DNA from: Rhodanobacteraceae bacterium ZG21-1
GTDB taxonomy: Bacteria; Pseudomonadota; Gammaproteobacteria; Xanthomonadales; Rhodanobacteraceae
Assembly: GCA_021390615.1 (NCBI GenBank)
Contig: JAJEJU010000025.1
Location: 248,001 to 312,000 of the forward strand
Direction of reading: 5' to 3'
DNA: 64,000 bases
Part shown: positions 27,137-35,649 of the stretch, piece by piece
Numbering within the stretch: the stretch's first letter is position 1
Layout: every line of letters starts with the position of its first letter
Made by a program: the position numbers and the translations under genes
Notes under the pieces: model-generated
The model's input: the letters and a program-made list of their open reading frames with translations, nothing else
Told to the model about the DNA's origin: nothing
Databases searched by the model: none

Positions 27137-28180
27137 GTGTTGACCACTAACAAACTCTCTTCGTCCATCAGCAAGCTGGCTGCGGTCGCCTTCATCACCG
27201 CCGGCGCGCTGTTTGGCACCGTTGCGCAGGCCACCGACATCACCGGCGCTGGCTCCAGCTTCGTCTATCCGGTCATCTCCAAGTGGTCCGCGGCCTATGC
27301 GGGCAAGACCGGCAACCAGCTCAACTACCAGTCGATCGGCTCCGGCGCGGGCATCGCGCAGATCAAGGAAGGCACCATCGACTTCGGCGCTTCCGACGCC
27401 CCGATGAGCGGCGACGACCTGCAGAAGTACGGCCTGGGTCAGTTCCCCTCCGTGGTGGGCGGCATCGTGCCGGTGGTCAACATCCCCGGCGTCGCCGCCG
27501 GCCAGATCAAGCTGGACGGCGAGACCCTCGCCGACATCTTCCTGGGCAAGATCACCAACTGGAACGATCCGAAGATCGCCGCGCTGAACGCCGGCGTGGC
27601 CCTGCCGGCCAAGAAGATCACCGTGGTGCACCGCTCGGACGGTTCGGGCACCTCGTTCAACTTCACCAACTACCTGTCCAAGGTGAGCACGGACTGGGCG
27701 AGCAAGGTGAAGTTCGGCACCGCCGTCGAGTGGCCGACCGGCGTGGGCGGCAAGGGCAATGAAGGCGTTTCGCAGTACGTGCGCCAGATCCCGGGCTCGA
27801 TCGGCTACGTCGAATACGCCTATGCGGTGAAGAACAAGATCTCCTGGGTCGACCTGAAGAACGCCGCCGGCAACTTCGTCGCGCCGAGCGCCGCCGCCTT
27901 CGCCGCGGCCGCCTCCACCGCCGACTGGACCAGCGCCAAGGACTTCAACGTCATCATGACCAACGCCCCGGGCGCGCAGGCCTGGCCGATCACCGCCACC
28001 ACCTGGGTGATCATGTACAAGAAGTCCAAGAACCCGGAGCACACCAAGGTAGCCTTCGACTTCTTCAAGTGGGCGCTGGAAAGCGGCCAGCAGGAAGCCG
28101 CCGCGCTCGACTACGTGCCGCTGCCGGACACGCTGGTCAAGCAGATCGAAGCCTACTGGACTTCGGACTTCAAGAACTGA
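27137..28180 (+). CDS. pstS: Phosphate ABC transporter substrate-binding protein
   Basis: Periplasmic phosphate-binding protein of 347 aa. It starts with GTG at 27137, chosen because AAGGAG lies 6 bases upstream. The signal peptide ends near VAQATD. Phosphate-binding loops are visible: GAGSSFVYPVISKW at the mature N-terminus, GSGAGIAQIKEGTIDFGASD, and RSDGSGTSFNFTNYL. It is the first gene of pstSCAB-phoU and delivers phosphate to the PstCA permease. A strong hairpin after the stop probably raises its expression over the downstream genes. Confidence 0.97.
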   Translation: MLTTNKLSSSISKLAAVAFITAGALFGTVAQATDITGAGSSFVYPVISKWSAAYAGKTGNQLNYQSIGSGAGIAQIKEGTIDFGASDAPMSGDDLQKYGLGQFPSVVGGIVPVVNIPGVAAGQIKLDGETLADIFLGKITNWNDPKIAALNAGVALPAKKITVVHRSDGSGTSFNFTNYLSKVSTDWASKVKFGTAVEWPTGVGGKGNEGVSQYVRQIPGSIGYVEYAYAVKNKISWVDLKNAAGNFVAPSAAAFAAAASTADWTSAKDFNVIMTNAPGAQAWPITATTWVIMYKKSKNPEHTKVAFDFFKWALESGQQEAAALDYVPLPDTLVKQIEAYWTSDFKN

Positions 28181-28236
28181 GGTGAGCGCCGGCAAGGCTG
28201 CAGGCAGCGCCTGCACCCAGGCCGGCCATGTACCTC

Positions 28237-28267
28237 GAAGCCGCGCTGCCATCGGCAGCGCGGCTTC
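28237..28267 (+). terminator. Intercistronic hairpin between pstS and pstC
   Basis: Perfect 14-bp inverted repeat (28237-28250 and 28254-28267) with a 3-base loop and no T-tract after it. Such a structure between pstS and pstC typically stabilises the pstS mRNA end or attenuates transcription, so that the binding protein exceeds the permease. The function here is inferred from position. Confidence 0.6.
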
Positions 28268-28325
28268 CGCACGAACGCTGATGCCGCCGACGTGATCCAT
28301 CGTTTCTGTAAAGGCGAACGCCCCC

Positions 28326-29384
28326 ATGCCAGCCGTTGAAGGTGCAGCCCCGTCCGTCGACGGCGAACGTATCCAGGTCGAGGAGGCTCGCGCCCGGCGC
28401 GACTCTGCCCATGACCGCCGCTTCGGCTGGCTGCTCAAGCTGTGCGCCCTGCTGGTGCTGGCGGCCCTGCTCGGCGCCACCCTGGTCACCCTGACCGGCG
28501 GCTGGAGCGCCTTCAGCACCTATGGCTGGCACTTCCTGGTCGATGCCACCTGGCATCCCGACAGCCAGCATCCCGACGACCCCAGCACCAATGTGTTCGG
28601 CGCCCTGGTGCCGATCGTGGGCACCCTGGTCACCTCGCTGATTGCGCTGGTGCTGGCGGTGCCCTTCAGCTTCGGCATCGCGCTGTTCCTCAGCGAAGTG
28701 GCGCCGCGCTGGCTGCGCACGCCGGTGACCTCGGCCATCGAGCTGCTGGCCGGCATTCCCTCGATCATCTTCGGCATGTGGGGCCTGCTGATCTTCGCCC
28801 CCTTCTTCCAGGCTCATGCCAAGCCGTGGATCGACAGCCATCTAGGCGTCGATCCCGACACCAATCAGCCCTCCTGGATCGCCGCGCACATTCCGCTGGT
28901 CGGCAAACTGCTGGAGGACACCCGTCCGTTCGGCGGCAGCGTGCTGACTGCCGGCATCGTGCTGGCGATCATGATCCTGCCCTTCATCTCCTCGGTCATG
29001 CGCGAAGTGTTCCAGACCGTGCCGACCCGGCTGAAGGAGTCCGCCTACGCGCTGGGCTCCAGCACCTGGGAGGTGGCCTGGGACATCATGCTGCCCTACA
29101 CCCGCGCGGCGGTGATCGGCGGCATCTTCCTCGGCCTGGGCCGTGCGCTGGGCGAGACCATGGCGGTCACCCTGATCATCGGCAACAGCATGGACCTGTC
29201 GCCTTCCCTGCTGGACCAGGGCGCCACCATCTCCTCGACCATCGCGAACCAGTTCAGCGAAGCCGCCGGCCTGCAGAAATCCTCGCTGATGGCGCTGGCC
29301 TTCCTGTTGTTCGTGGTCACCTTCATCGTGCTGCTGATCGCACGCCTGATGCTGCGCCGCCTTGCCGCCAAGGAGGGCAACTGA
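28326..29384 (+). CDS. pstC: Phosphate ABC transporter permease PstC
   Basis: Inner-membrane permease of 352 aa with six main helices. It shows the PstC features SFGIALFLSEVAPRWLRTP and AGIPSIIFGMWGL, and the ABC-permease EAA loop ESAYALGSSTWEVAWDIMLP that contacts PstB. A long periplasmic/cytoplasmic insert lies around residues 150-200. The stop overlaps the pstA start by one base (TGATG), indicating translational coupling. Confidence 0.96.
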   Translation: MPAVEGAAPSVDGERIQVEEARARRDSAHDRRFGWLLKLCALLVLAALLGATLVTLTGGWSAFSTYGWHFLVDATWHPDSQHPDDPSTNVFGALVPIVGTLVTSLIALVLAVPFSFGIALFLSEVAPRWLRTPVTSAIELLAGIPSIIFGMWGLLIFAPFFQAHAKPWIDSHLGVDPDTNQPSWIAAHIPLVGKLLEDTRPFGGSVLTAGIVLAIMILPFISSVMREVFQTVPTRLKESAYALGSSTWEVAWDIMLPYTRAAVIGGIFLGLGRALGETMAVTLIIGNSMDLSPSLLDQGATISSTIANQFSEAAGLQKSSLMALAFLLFVVTFIVLLIARLMLRRLAAKEGN

Positions 29385-30253
29385 TGCATTCCGGTCTCTA
29401 TCTTCGCCGCAGCATCTTCAACGTGCTCGCCCTGTGCCTGAGCGGCGTGGCCACGTTGATCGGCCTGATCTTCCTCGGCTGGATCCTGTACGAGACCCTG
29501 GTCCAGGGCATCGGCGCGATGTCGACCACGCTGTTCACGCGCATCACCGCCGGCGCCGAGGACGGCGGCCTGCTCAACGCGATGGTCGGCAGCCTGATCC
29601 TCAACTTCATCGGCATCGCCATCGCCGCGCCGATCGGCGTGCTGGCCGGCGCCTGGCTGGCGGAGTTCGCCAACAAGACCCGGCTGGGCGAGGCGATCCG
29701 CTTCCTCAACGACATCCTGCTGTCGGCGCCCTCGATCGTGCTCGGCTTGTTCGTCTACACCTTCGTGGTGCTGCCGACCACAGCGCTGTCGCACAAGAAC
29801 ATCAGCTTCACCGGCCTCGCCGGCGGCGTGGCGCTGGCCCTGATCGCGCTGCCGGTGATCGTGCGCACCACCGACGAAATGCTGCGTCTGGTGCCTTCGA
29901 CCCTGCGCGAGGCCGCGCTCTCGCTCGGCGTGCCGCAATGGAAGCTGACCTGCCAGATCCTGATCCGCGCCGCGCGCTCGGGCATCATCACCGGCGTGCT
30001 GCTGGCGCTGGCGCGCATCAGCGGCGAAACCGCGCCGCTGCTGTTCACCGCCTTCGGCAACAACTTCCTGACGGTGAATCCGCTGAAGCCGATGTCCAGC
30101 CTGCCGCAGATCATCTACGAATACGCCAAGCAGCCGAACGACACGCTCAACGCGATGGCCTGGGCCGGCGCGTTCGTGATTACCATGTTCGTGCTGCTGC
30201 TGAGCCTGCTGGCCCGCCTGATCCTTTCCCGCAGCAAGGTGTCCCATGATTGA
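29384..30253 (+). CDS. pstA: Phosphate ABC transporter permease PstA
   Basis: Inner-membrane permease of 289 aa pairing with PstC. It contains APIGVLAGAWLAEFANKTR, LSAPSIVLGLFVYTF and the EAA loop REAALSLGVPQWKLTCQILI. The start ATG at 29384 overlaps the pstC stop. The gene ends exactly at the left edge of an inserted repeat element: its TGA at 30251-30253 shares a base with the element's terminal repeat, so the last codons were left unharmed. Confidence 0.96.
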   Translation: MHSGLYLRRSIFNVLALCLSGVATLIGLIFLGWILYETLVQGIGAMSTTLFTRITAGAEDGGLLNAMVGSLILNFIGIAIAAPIGVLAGAWLAEFANKTRLGEAIRFLNDILLSAPSIVLGLFVYTFVVLPTTALSHKNISFTGLAGGVALALIALPVIVRTTDEMLRLVPSTLREAALSLGVPQWKLTCQILIRAARSGIITGVLLALARISGETAPLLFTAFGNNFLTVNPLKPMSSLPQIIYEYAKQPNDTLNAMAWAGAFVITMFVLLLSLLARLILSRSKVSHD

Positions 30254-30435
30254 GAGCCTGTGTGCATATCCCCGAGGTCCCGCGTTGCCTCACGGCAACC
30301 CGCAAGGCCTGGGCGGTTTGGCGGCATCGCTGCGTCGTCGCTCGCTCGCGTATCGACATACACTTCTTCGTTCTTCCTTGATCTGCCGCCAGACCGCTCC
30401 CGGCGCGGGGTATTGAGAATATGCATACAGGCTCT
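30253..30435 (+). repeat. Inverted-repeat element, copy C of family 1, inside the pst operon
   Basis: 183-base element occupying the whole pstA-pstB gap. Its ends are inverted: AGAGCCTGTGTGCATAT at the left and ATATGCATACAGGCTCT at the right. An inner inverted pair, CGGTTTGGCGGCATC with GATCTGCCGCCAGACCG, matches the inner pair of copy B. It lacks the roughly 80-base internal hairpin of copy B. The pstB start codon (30421) lies in the right terminal repeat. Confidence 0.8.
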
Positions 30436-31236
30436 GAAACCGCCGTCGGTCTCGACAAGTCGCTTCCGTCCGCGCCGCTGGCGCCGACCAAGCTCGAGGT
30501 GCGCGACCTCAACTTCTACTACAACGGCTACCATGCGCTGAAGAACATCAGCATGGACATTCCGGAGAAGAAGGTCACCGCGATCATCGGCCCTTCCGGC
30601 TGCGGCAAGTCCACCCTGCTGCGCATCTTCAACCGCATCTACGCGATCTATCCCAAGCTCGAGGCGAAGGGCTCGATCGTGCTCGACGGCGAGAACATCC
30701 TCGGCCCGGGCTATTCGATGAATCGCCTGCGCAGCAAGGTCGGCATGGTGTTCCAGAAGCCGGTGCCGTTCCCGATGACCATCTTCGAGAACGTCGCCTA
30801 CGGCATCCGCCATCACGAGAAGCTGTCCAAGGCCGACATGGAGTCGCGCGTGGAGCAGGCGCTGCGCAGCGCGGCGCTGTGGGACGAGGTGAAGGACAAG
30901 CTCAAGCAGAGCGCGCTGGGGCTTTCCGGCGGCCAGCAGCAGCGCCTGTGCATCGCGCGCGGCATCGCGCTGAAGCCCGAAGTGCTGCTGCTGGACGAAC
31001 CGACCTCGGCGCTCGACCCGATCGCCACCAGCCGCATCGAGCAACTGGTGGAAGAGCTTAAGGGCGAGTACACCATCGTCATCGTCACCCACAACATGCA
31101 GCAGGCGGCGCGCGTCTCCGACCTCACCGCCTTCATGTACATGGGCGAGCTGATCGAATTCGATCGCACCGAAAAGATCTTCACCAAGCCTGGCAAGAAG
31201 CAGACCGAGGACTACATCACCGGACGCTTCGGCTGA
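30421..31236 (+). CDS. pstB: Phosphate ABC transporter ATPase PstB
   Basis: Cytosolic ATPase of 271 aa. Walker A is GPSGCGKST, the Q-loop region [12 protein letters not shown], the signature LSGGQQQR, Walker B LLLDEP, and the H-loop His is in [13 protein letters not shown]. Homology to known PstB begins at [19 protein letters not shown], about 20 residues in. The first five codons (MHTGS) derive from the terminal repeat of the inserted element, and there is no other good ATG. Only a weak GAGA serves as ribosome binding site. Otherwise a normal PstB. Confidence 0.96.
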   Translation: MHTGSETAVGLDKSLPSAPLAPTKLEVRDLNFYYNGYHALKNISMDIPEKKVTAIIGPSGCGKSTLLRIFNRIYAIYPKLEAKGSIVLDGENILGPGYSMNRLRSKVGMVFQKPVPFPMTIFENVAYGIRHHEKLSKADMESRVEQALRSAALWDEVKDKLKQSALGLSGGQQQRLCIARGIALKPEVLLLDEPTSALDPIATSRIEQLVEELKGEYTIVIVTHNMQQAARVSDLTAFMYMGELIEFDRTEKIFTKPGKKQTEDYITGRFG

Positions 31237-31274
31237 CGGCGTCGTCCATCCACCTCCTTTCGCGAGTGCGCACC

Positions 31275-32009
31275 ATGAGCGGCAGCAGCAAAGAACACAT
31301 CATCAAGAGCTACGACGACGAATTGACCCGGCTCACCGGCGAAATCGTGCGCATGGGCGAACTGTCGGTGACCCAGCTCGAGGCTGCCATCGACGTGGTG
31401 GAGCGGCGCGACGGCCAGGCCGCCCAGCGCGTGGTGCTGAACGACGACGCGATCGACCAGCTCGAGCAGGAGATCAGCCACGACGTGGTGCGCCTGCTGG
31501 CGCTGCGCGCGCCGATCGCCAGCGACCTGCGCAACGTGTTCGCCGCGCTGCGCATCGCCGCCGACATCGAGCGCATCGGCGACTATGCCGCCAACGTGGC
31601 CAAGCGCTCGATCCCGCTGTCGATGGTGGCCCCGATAGCCGCCACCGGCGGGCTCGATCATCTGGCCGAACTGGCCGCCCATGAAGTCCGCGAAGTGCTG
31701 CTGGCCTATCGCGACCGCGACGCCGAACGCGCCTACCAGGTGTGGAAGAACGACATCGAGCTGGACGAGGCCTACACCGGCTACTTCCGCCAGTTGCTCA
31801 CCTACATGATGGAAGATCCGCGCAACATCACGCCGTGCACCCATCTGTTGTTCATGGCGAAAAATATCGAACGCATCGGCGACCACGCCACCAACATCGC
31901 CGAGAACGTGTGGTTCCAGGTCACCGGCGAGCCGCTGACCAAGCAGCGCAGCAAGGGCGACCTCACCTCGGCGCCGGAACTGCCGAAGCTGGGCGACAAG
32001 GCGGACTGA
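31275..32009 (+). CDS. phoU: Phosphate-signalling complex protein PhoU
   Basis: Cytosolic regulator of 244 aa made of two similar three-helix bundles. The conserved metal-binding patterns are RIAADIERIGDYAANVAKR in the first and FMAKNIERIGDHATNIAENVW in the second. PhoU links PstB activity to the PhoR/PhoB kinase and represses the Pho response when phosphate is ample. The ATG at 31275 (MSGSSKEHIIKSYDDEL) is preferred to a GTG nine bases earlier. It is the last gene of the pst operon; phoB and phoR are not in the window. Confidence 0.96.
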   Translation: MSGSSKEHIIKSYDDELTRLTGEIVRMGELSVTQLEAAIDVVERRDGQAAQRVVLNDDAIDQLEQEISHDVVRLLALRAPIASDLRNVFAALRIAADIERIGDYAANVAKRSIPLSMVAPIAATGGLDHLAELAAHEVREVLLAYRDRDAERAYQVWKNDIELDEAYTGYFRQLLTYMMEDPRNITPCTHLLFMAKNIERIGDHATNIAENVWFQVTGEPLTKQRSKGDLTSAPELPKLGDKAD

Positions 32010-32035
32010 ACGCCCTCTCCGAGTCGGCCCGGACA

Positions 32036-32061
32036 GCGTGGCGATGCTTGCGTCGCCACGC
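32036..32061 (+). terminator. Hairpin after phoU (probable operon terminator)
   Basis: A 9-bp perfect inverted repeat (GCGTGGCGA with TCGCCACGC) with an 8-base loop, 27 bases beyond the phoU stop. No T-tract follows, so the strength is uncertain. Confidence 0.5.
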
Positions 32062-32098
32062 CGCAAAATCCCACGCTGGCGCGGTGCGACGAACTATT

Positions 32099-32104
32099 TA
32101 TACT
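32099..32104 (+). promoter_or_regulatory. Candidate -10 element for the glycosyltransferase gene
   Basis: TATACT within an AT-rich CTATTTATACT stretch just upstream of the gene. It lies after the phoU hairpin and supports a start codon at 32119 or 32134 rather than the earlier in-frame GTG at 32038. Confidence 0.35.
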
Positions 32105-32118
32105 CGGCGGCTTCGTCG

Positions 32119-34029
32119 ATGCCGCGATCGCTCATGTCGCCCTCAAGCCACGCCGATGTGCAGGTCTCTTCCCACCCCAGCCAAGCAGATGCAGCGCATG
32201 GTCGAGCCGACGGCGATGTCGGCTCCACGCAAGTGCAGGCATGGCGGCAGTGGCTGCAGCGATTATTCCCGGCGGCCGACACCAGCCTAGCCGAAGCGGC
32301 ATCCATGCGCTGGCCGGGGCTGTGCTACGCGGCCATGGCCATGCTGGCCTGCGCCTTTGCCTTTGTCGGCTTGTCCGCCAGCAGCTTCTGGATCGATGAG
32401 CTGTTCACCGTCCACGTCATTCACCATCAAGGCGGATTGGGCGAGGTCTTCCGGCTCGCGCTGACCGACGTGCATCCGCCGCTCTACTATTTCTTCCTCT
32501 ACGAATGGTCGCGGCTATTCGGTTTTTCCGAATGGAGTCTGCGTCTGCCCAGCGCGCTGCTGGGTGTGCTGGCCGTGCTGCTGTTCGCGCAGGCCGCACG
32601 CCATGTGAGCCGAGGCACCGGCGTGGCGTTCGCCTGCGCGGCCGCCACCATCTCGACCTTCTGGTTTGACCAGTCGCAGAACGCGCGCAGCTACATGCTC
32701 GCGCTGACGCTGGCGGCCTGCATGCTGGATGCCGCGATCGCCCTGTACCGCCACACGCTGCGCCATCCACGCGTGTTTCCGGGAGGACAGCTGGCCCTGC
32801 TCACGGCCATCGGCCTGGCGGCTAGCCTGACCCATGCCTATCTGTTGCTGGCCACCGGCATGGTGTGGCTCTTCATGCTGCTGAGCGTGCCCGACTGGCG
32901 GCTGCGCATCGCCTTGCTGATCACCGGCCCGGCGATCCTTTTACCCAACCTGCTCTACTTCCACTGGCTGATGCACTCGACCCAGCTCGATCTGCACCAC
33001 CTGTGGTTCCAGAACAGCGTCGACTTCTTCAGCGAAGAGATTCTGCATGCGCTGGTCCAGCTGCTGGCCAAATGGATCATCGCGATCGGCCTGTTGCTGC
33101 TGTTGGCGCGCTGGCTGCTGCGCCGCCTGGTCCGCTCCGGCTCGTCGCAGGCTACGTCATCGCAAACCGCCCCGGAAACGCGCTGGGCGATCGGGCTGTG
33201 CCTGTGCGTGCTGGTCGGCGTCATCGTCTGCGGAATTGGCGTGTCGATCCTGATCGCGCCGTCTTTCTCCGATCGCAACCTGCTCACCTGCGCTCCGTTC
33301 GCCTGGCTGCTGCTGGCGATCGCCTACGATGCCTATGGGCCGCGCCGGCGCACCTTGGTGAACGGCCTGGTGGCCGGATTGATCGTGCTTGCCCTGGTCG
33401 GGCAGCTGTCGATGATTCGCGGCCGCTGGCTGCCGCGCAACGATCCATGGCGGGCTTCCGCCGACTACGTGGCGCAATTGCCCGGTTGCGCCGGGCAGGC
33501 CTTGCCGGTGGTGTTGCCGTTCAATTTCAGCCCGGCCACGCCGGCCTTCCGCACACTGACCGAACGCGAGTTTTTCGGCTACTACCTGCCGCCGAGCTCA
33601 CGCCCCGCTGCTTACCTGCCCAGCGAGCTGGCCGGGCCGCAGGCGCTGCCGCAGACCGCCAGCCTGATCGAGGCACGCAGCCAGCGCGCGGGCGTCTCCG
33701 GCAGTTGCCTGCTGCTGGCCTGGGGCGTGCACGACGTGGACGAACCCCTGGCCATGCAGATGGCCCAGGACATGGCGCGCCAGACGCGGCATCCGGTCAT
33801 CGTGCAGGAGTTCGACAAATTCATCTGGCGCCGACTGTCCTGGGTGTCCCGCTCGGCCGGCTATGTGCTCCTGCTCGCCCCGGATGCTTCAGCTGGCTCG
33901 CCGCCACCGGTTCCAGCCAAGGCCCTCGATCCGGGCAGCCGCCTGATCGTCCCGTATGTGCCGGTCGAAACGGCCATGCTCGGGCGTGGCGGGGCAAGCG
34001 CCGCACGCATGCGCCATGCCGCGCAATAG
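32119..34029 (+). CDS. GT-C-type polytopic glycosyltransferase
   Basis: Integral membrane protein of about 636 aa with 10-12 helices. After a Ser/Gln-rich cytosolic leader of about 60 residues comes TM1, then the first periplasmic loop with the catalytic-type acid in SFWIDELFTVHV and a second motif, LTDVHPPLYYFFLYEW. These two motifs mark the dolichyl/undecaprenyl-phosphate-sugar-using GT-C superfamily (PMT/ArnT-like). It probably transfers a lipid-linked sugar to an envelope acceptor. The start is uncertain (32038, 32119 or 32134). It stands alone between pst and sugE, so context does not reveal the acceptor. Confidence 0.8.
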   Translation: MPRSLMSPSSHADVQVSSHPSQADAAHGRADGDVGSTQVQAWRQWLQRLFPAADTSLAEAASMRWPGLCYAAMAMLACAFAFVGLSASSFWIDELFTVHVIHHQGGLGEVFRLALTDVHPPLYYFFLYEWSRLFGFSEWSLRLPSALLGVLAVLLFAQAARHVSRGTGVAFACAAATISTFWFDQSQNARSYMLALTLAACMLDAAIALYRHTLRHPRVFPGGQLALLTAIGLAASLTHAYLLLATGMVWLFMLLSVPDWRLRIALLITGPAILLPNLLYFHWLMHSTQLDLHHLWFQNSVDFFSEEILHALVQLLAKWIIAIGLLLLLARWLLRRLVRSGSSQATSSQTAPETRWAIGLCLCVLVGVIVCGIGVSILIAPSFSDRNLLTCAPFAWLLLAIAYDAYGPRRRTLVNGLVAGLIVLALVGQLSMIRGRWLPRNDPWRASADYVAQLPGCAGQALPVVLPFNFSPATPAFRTLTEREFFGYYLPPSSRPAAYLPSELAGPQALPQTASLIEARSQRAGVSGSCLLLAWGVHDVDEPLAMQMAQDMARQTRHPVIVQEFDKFIWRRLSWVSRSAGYVLLLAPDASAGSPPPVPAKALDPGSRLIVPYVPVETAMLGRGGASAARMRHAAQ

Positions 34030-34084
34030 CGCCTGGCGCGCCTGACACGGACAGCGTCGGCATCCGCAACGGATGCCGACGCGC

Positions 34085-34411
34085 TCAGCCGTGCGCGCCG
34101 CCGGTAAGCTTGAGCCCGACGATGCCGAGCACCACCAGCGCCACGCAGGCCAGCCGCAGCGGACTCGCCGGCTCGCCGAACAACAGCATGCCGAGCAGGA
34201 CGGCGCCGACCGCACCGATGCCGGTCCAGATCGCATAAGCCGTGCCGATCGACAAATGCTTGGTCGCCATTGCCAGCAGCACCACGCTGACGATCATCGC
34301 GGCCATGGTGCCCACGCTGGGCCACAGACGCGTGAAACCTTGGCTGTATTTCAGGCCGATCGCCCAGCCGATTTCGGCCAGGCCGGCCAGTACGAGATAA
34401 ATCCAGGGCAT
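34085..34411 (-). CDS. sugE: Guanidinium exporter, SMR family (Gdx/SugE)
   Basis: Small multidrug-resistance type exporter of 108 aa with four helices, exporting guanidinium in exchange for protons as a dual-topology dimer. It matches the Gdx subtype: [20 protein letters not shown] with the central Glu13, then [31 protein letters not shown] and a Gly-rich end, [11 protein letters not shown]. The assignment to Gdx rather than the quaternary-ammonium exporter EmrE is strongly supported by the guanidine-II riboswitch directly upstream. A GAGGAG ribosome binding site lies about 8 bases before the ATG. Confidence 0.95.
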   Translation of the reverse strand: MPWIYLVLAGLAEIGWAIGLKYSQGFTRLWPSVGTMAAMIVSVVLLAMATKHLSIGTAYAIWTGIGAVGAVLLGMLLFGEPASPLRLACVALVVLGIVGLKLTGGAHG

Positions 34412-34430
34412 GACGAAGACTCCTCTGCCA

Positions 34431-34510
34431 CCGAGCAGGGTCGTCCCCGCGGAATGTCGAGCGTCGCTATGAGCGCATCGAGTGGACAGGCGAAGGGTCG
34501 TCCCTCCGCG
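34431..34510 (-). ncRNA. Guanidine-II (mini-ykkC) riboswitch controlling sugE
   Basis: On the minus strand two hairpins each carry the ACGA tetraloop that defines this class (ACGR). P1 (34510-34491) is an 8-bp stem, GCGGAGGG-ACGA-CCCTTCGC. P2 (34453-34431) is GGGG-ACGA-CCCC with an outer CCG/CGG pair. They are separated by 37 bases, within the known range. P2 ends about 20 bases before the start codon of sugE, next to the GAGGAG ribosome binding site. In this class guanidine binding pairs the two loops and frees the ribosome binding site, switching on guanidine export. Confidence 0.92.
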
Positions 34511-34606
34511 CCGGCGCTTGCGGGCCGCCGGTGCCGTCTTGCCCTGTCAGCTTAGCTGATCGGCACGCCGAGACAAGGCGTGCCGATCCAGCGGGTCAGC
34601 CGGGGG

Positions 34607-34900
34607 TTACCAAGGCGAAACCTTCTGCCCGGACGCGCGCGCCGCGCGACGGGCGCGCGTGGAATGCATCACGCCGTACACACCGATGACGATCCAGGCG
34701 AGCTGCATCAAGAAGGCCGGCCAATTCAGCGGTCCCACGCCGAACAGCAGCGACAGCGCCACGCCGATCGCGCCCAGCACGTTCATCGACTGGTAGATCA
34801 GGCCGTTGCCGCGCAGCTTGTGGGCCTGCAGCAACAGGAAGGCCAGCAGCACCAGCGCGACACCGATATAGCCGGTCCAGTCGTACCAATAGATGTTCAT
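34607..34900 (-). CDS. Small inner-membrane protein (CBU_0592-like)
   Basis: Protein of 97 aa with three hydrophobic helices: WYDWTGYIGVALVLLAFLLL near the N-terminus, a second around GAIGVALSLLFG, and a third FLMQLAWIVIGVYGVM, followed by a basic tail. It resembles short proteins of the CBU_0592 type found in many proteobacteria; no function is known. The start at 34900 overlaps the rlmB stop (ATGA) and has AAGGAG nine bases upstream, so it is translationally coupled to rlmB. Confidence 0.8.
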   Translation of the reverse strand: MNIYWYDWTGYIGVALVLLAFLLLQAHKLRGNGLIYQSMNVLGAIGVALSLLFGVGPLNWPAFLMQLAWIVIGVYGVMHSTRARRAARASGQKVSPW

Positions 34901-35649
34901 CGTGCCGCACTCCTTTGACGCAGGGCTTCGAACAATACGACACCGGCGGCCACGGAAACATTGAGGCTTTCCATCTCGCCGGGCATCGGAATCTTGGCGA
35001 TGAAATCGCAGTTCTCGCGGGTGAGCCGGCGCATGCCCTCCCCTTCGCTGCCGAGCACCAGCGCCACCGGCCCCTTCAGGTCCAGCGCATAGAGCGACTG
35101 ATCGGTCTCGCCGTCCAGACCGGTGATCCACACCCCGGCGTCCTTCAGCGTACGCAGGGTGCGCGCCAGATTGGTCACCGCGACCAGCGGCACGCGATCG
35201 GCGCCGCCAGCCGAGGCGCGCCGCACCACCGGCGTCAAACCGACCGCGCGATCCTTGGGCACTATCACGGCGGTGACGCCCGCTGCCGCTGCGCTGCGCA
35301 GGCAGGCGCCGAGATTGTGCGGATCGGTGACGCCGTCCAGCACCAGCAGCAGCGCGCCAGCACCAGCCTGCTCCAGCAACCCGACCAGATCGCTTTCCTG
35401 CGCTGGCGGCGGCGCCTCGTAGCGCGCAGCCACGCCCTGGTGACGCGCCTCGCCGGCCAGCTTGTCCAGCTGTTCGCGCGGGCGCTGCTGCACCGGAATC
35501 TTCAAGGCCTGCGCGCGCGCCGCCAGCTCCTGCACGCGCGCGTTGCGCTGACCTTGTTCAACCAGCAGCTCGCGCACGCGCGCGGCGTCGTTGCTCAATG
35601 CACCTTCGACCGGATTGATGCCGACGATCCAGCTTTCGCTTCCGCTCAT
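34897..35649 (-). CDS. rlmB: 23S rRNA (guanosine2251-2'-O)-methyltransferase
   Basis: SPOUT-class rRNA methyltransferase of 250 aa. The N-terminal substrate-binding domain includes WIVGINPVEGAL. The knotted catalytic domain has motif 1 LDGVTDPHNLGACLRSAAAAGV, motif 2 LVLGSEGEGMRRL and motif 3 IPMPGEMESLNVSVAAGV, which build the S-adenosylmethionine pocket. It methylates G2251 in the ribosomal P-loop. It overlaps the end of rnr by four bases, the usual rnr-rlmB pairing in gammaproteobacteria. Confidence 0.97.
   Translation of the reverse strand: MSGSESWIVGINPVEGALSNDAARVRELLVEQGQRNARVQELAARAQALKIPVQQRPREQLDKLAGEARHQGVAARYEAPPPAQESDLVGLLEQAGAGALLLVLDGVTDPHNLGACLRSAAAAGVTAVIVPKDRAVGLTPVVRRASAGGADRVPLVAVTNLARTLRTLKDAGVWITGLDGETDQSLYALDLKGPVALVLGSEGEGMRRLTRENCDFIAKIPMPGEMESLNVSVAAGVVLFEALRQRSAAR

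Noticed and set aside
28237-28267. Full transcription terminator after pstS
   Set aside because: Perfect stem but no T-tract and the operon continues; recorded as an intercistronic hairpin rather than a true end of transcription.
32038-32118. Earlier GTG start for the GT-C glycosyltransferase
   Set aside because: It lies inside the phoU terminator hairpin and upstream of the -10-like TATACT, so it would not be on the gene's own transcript.
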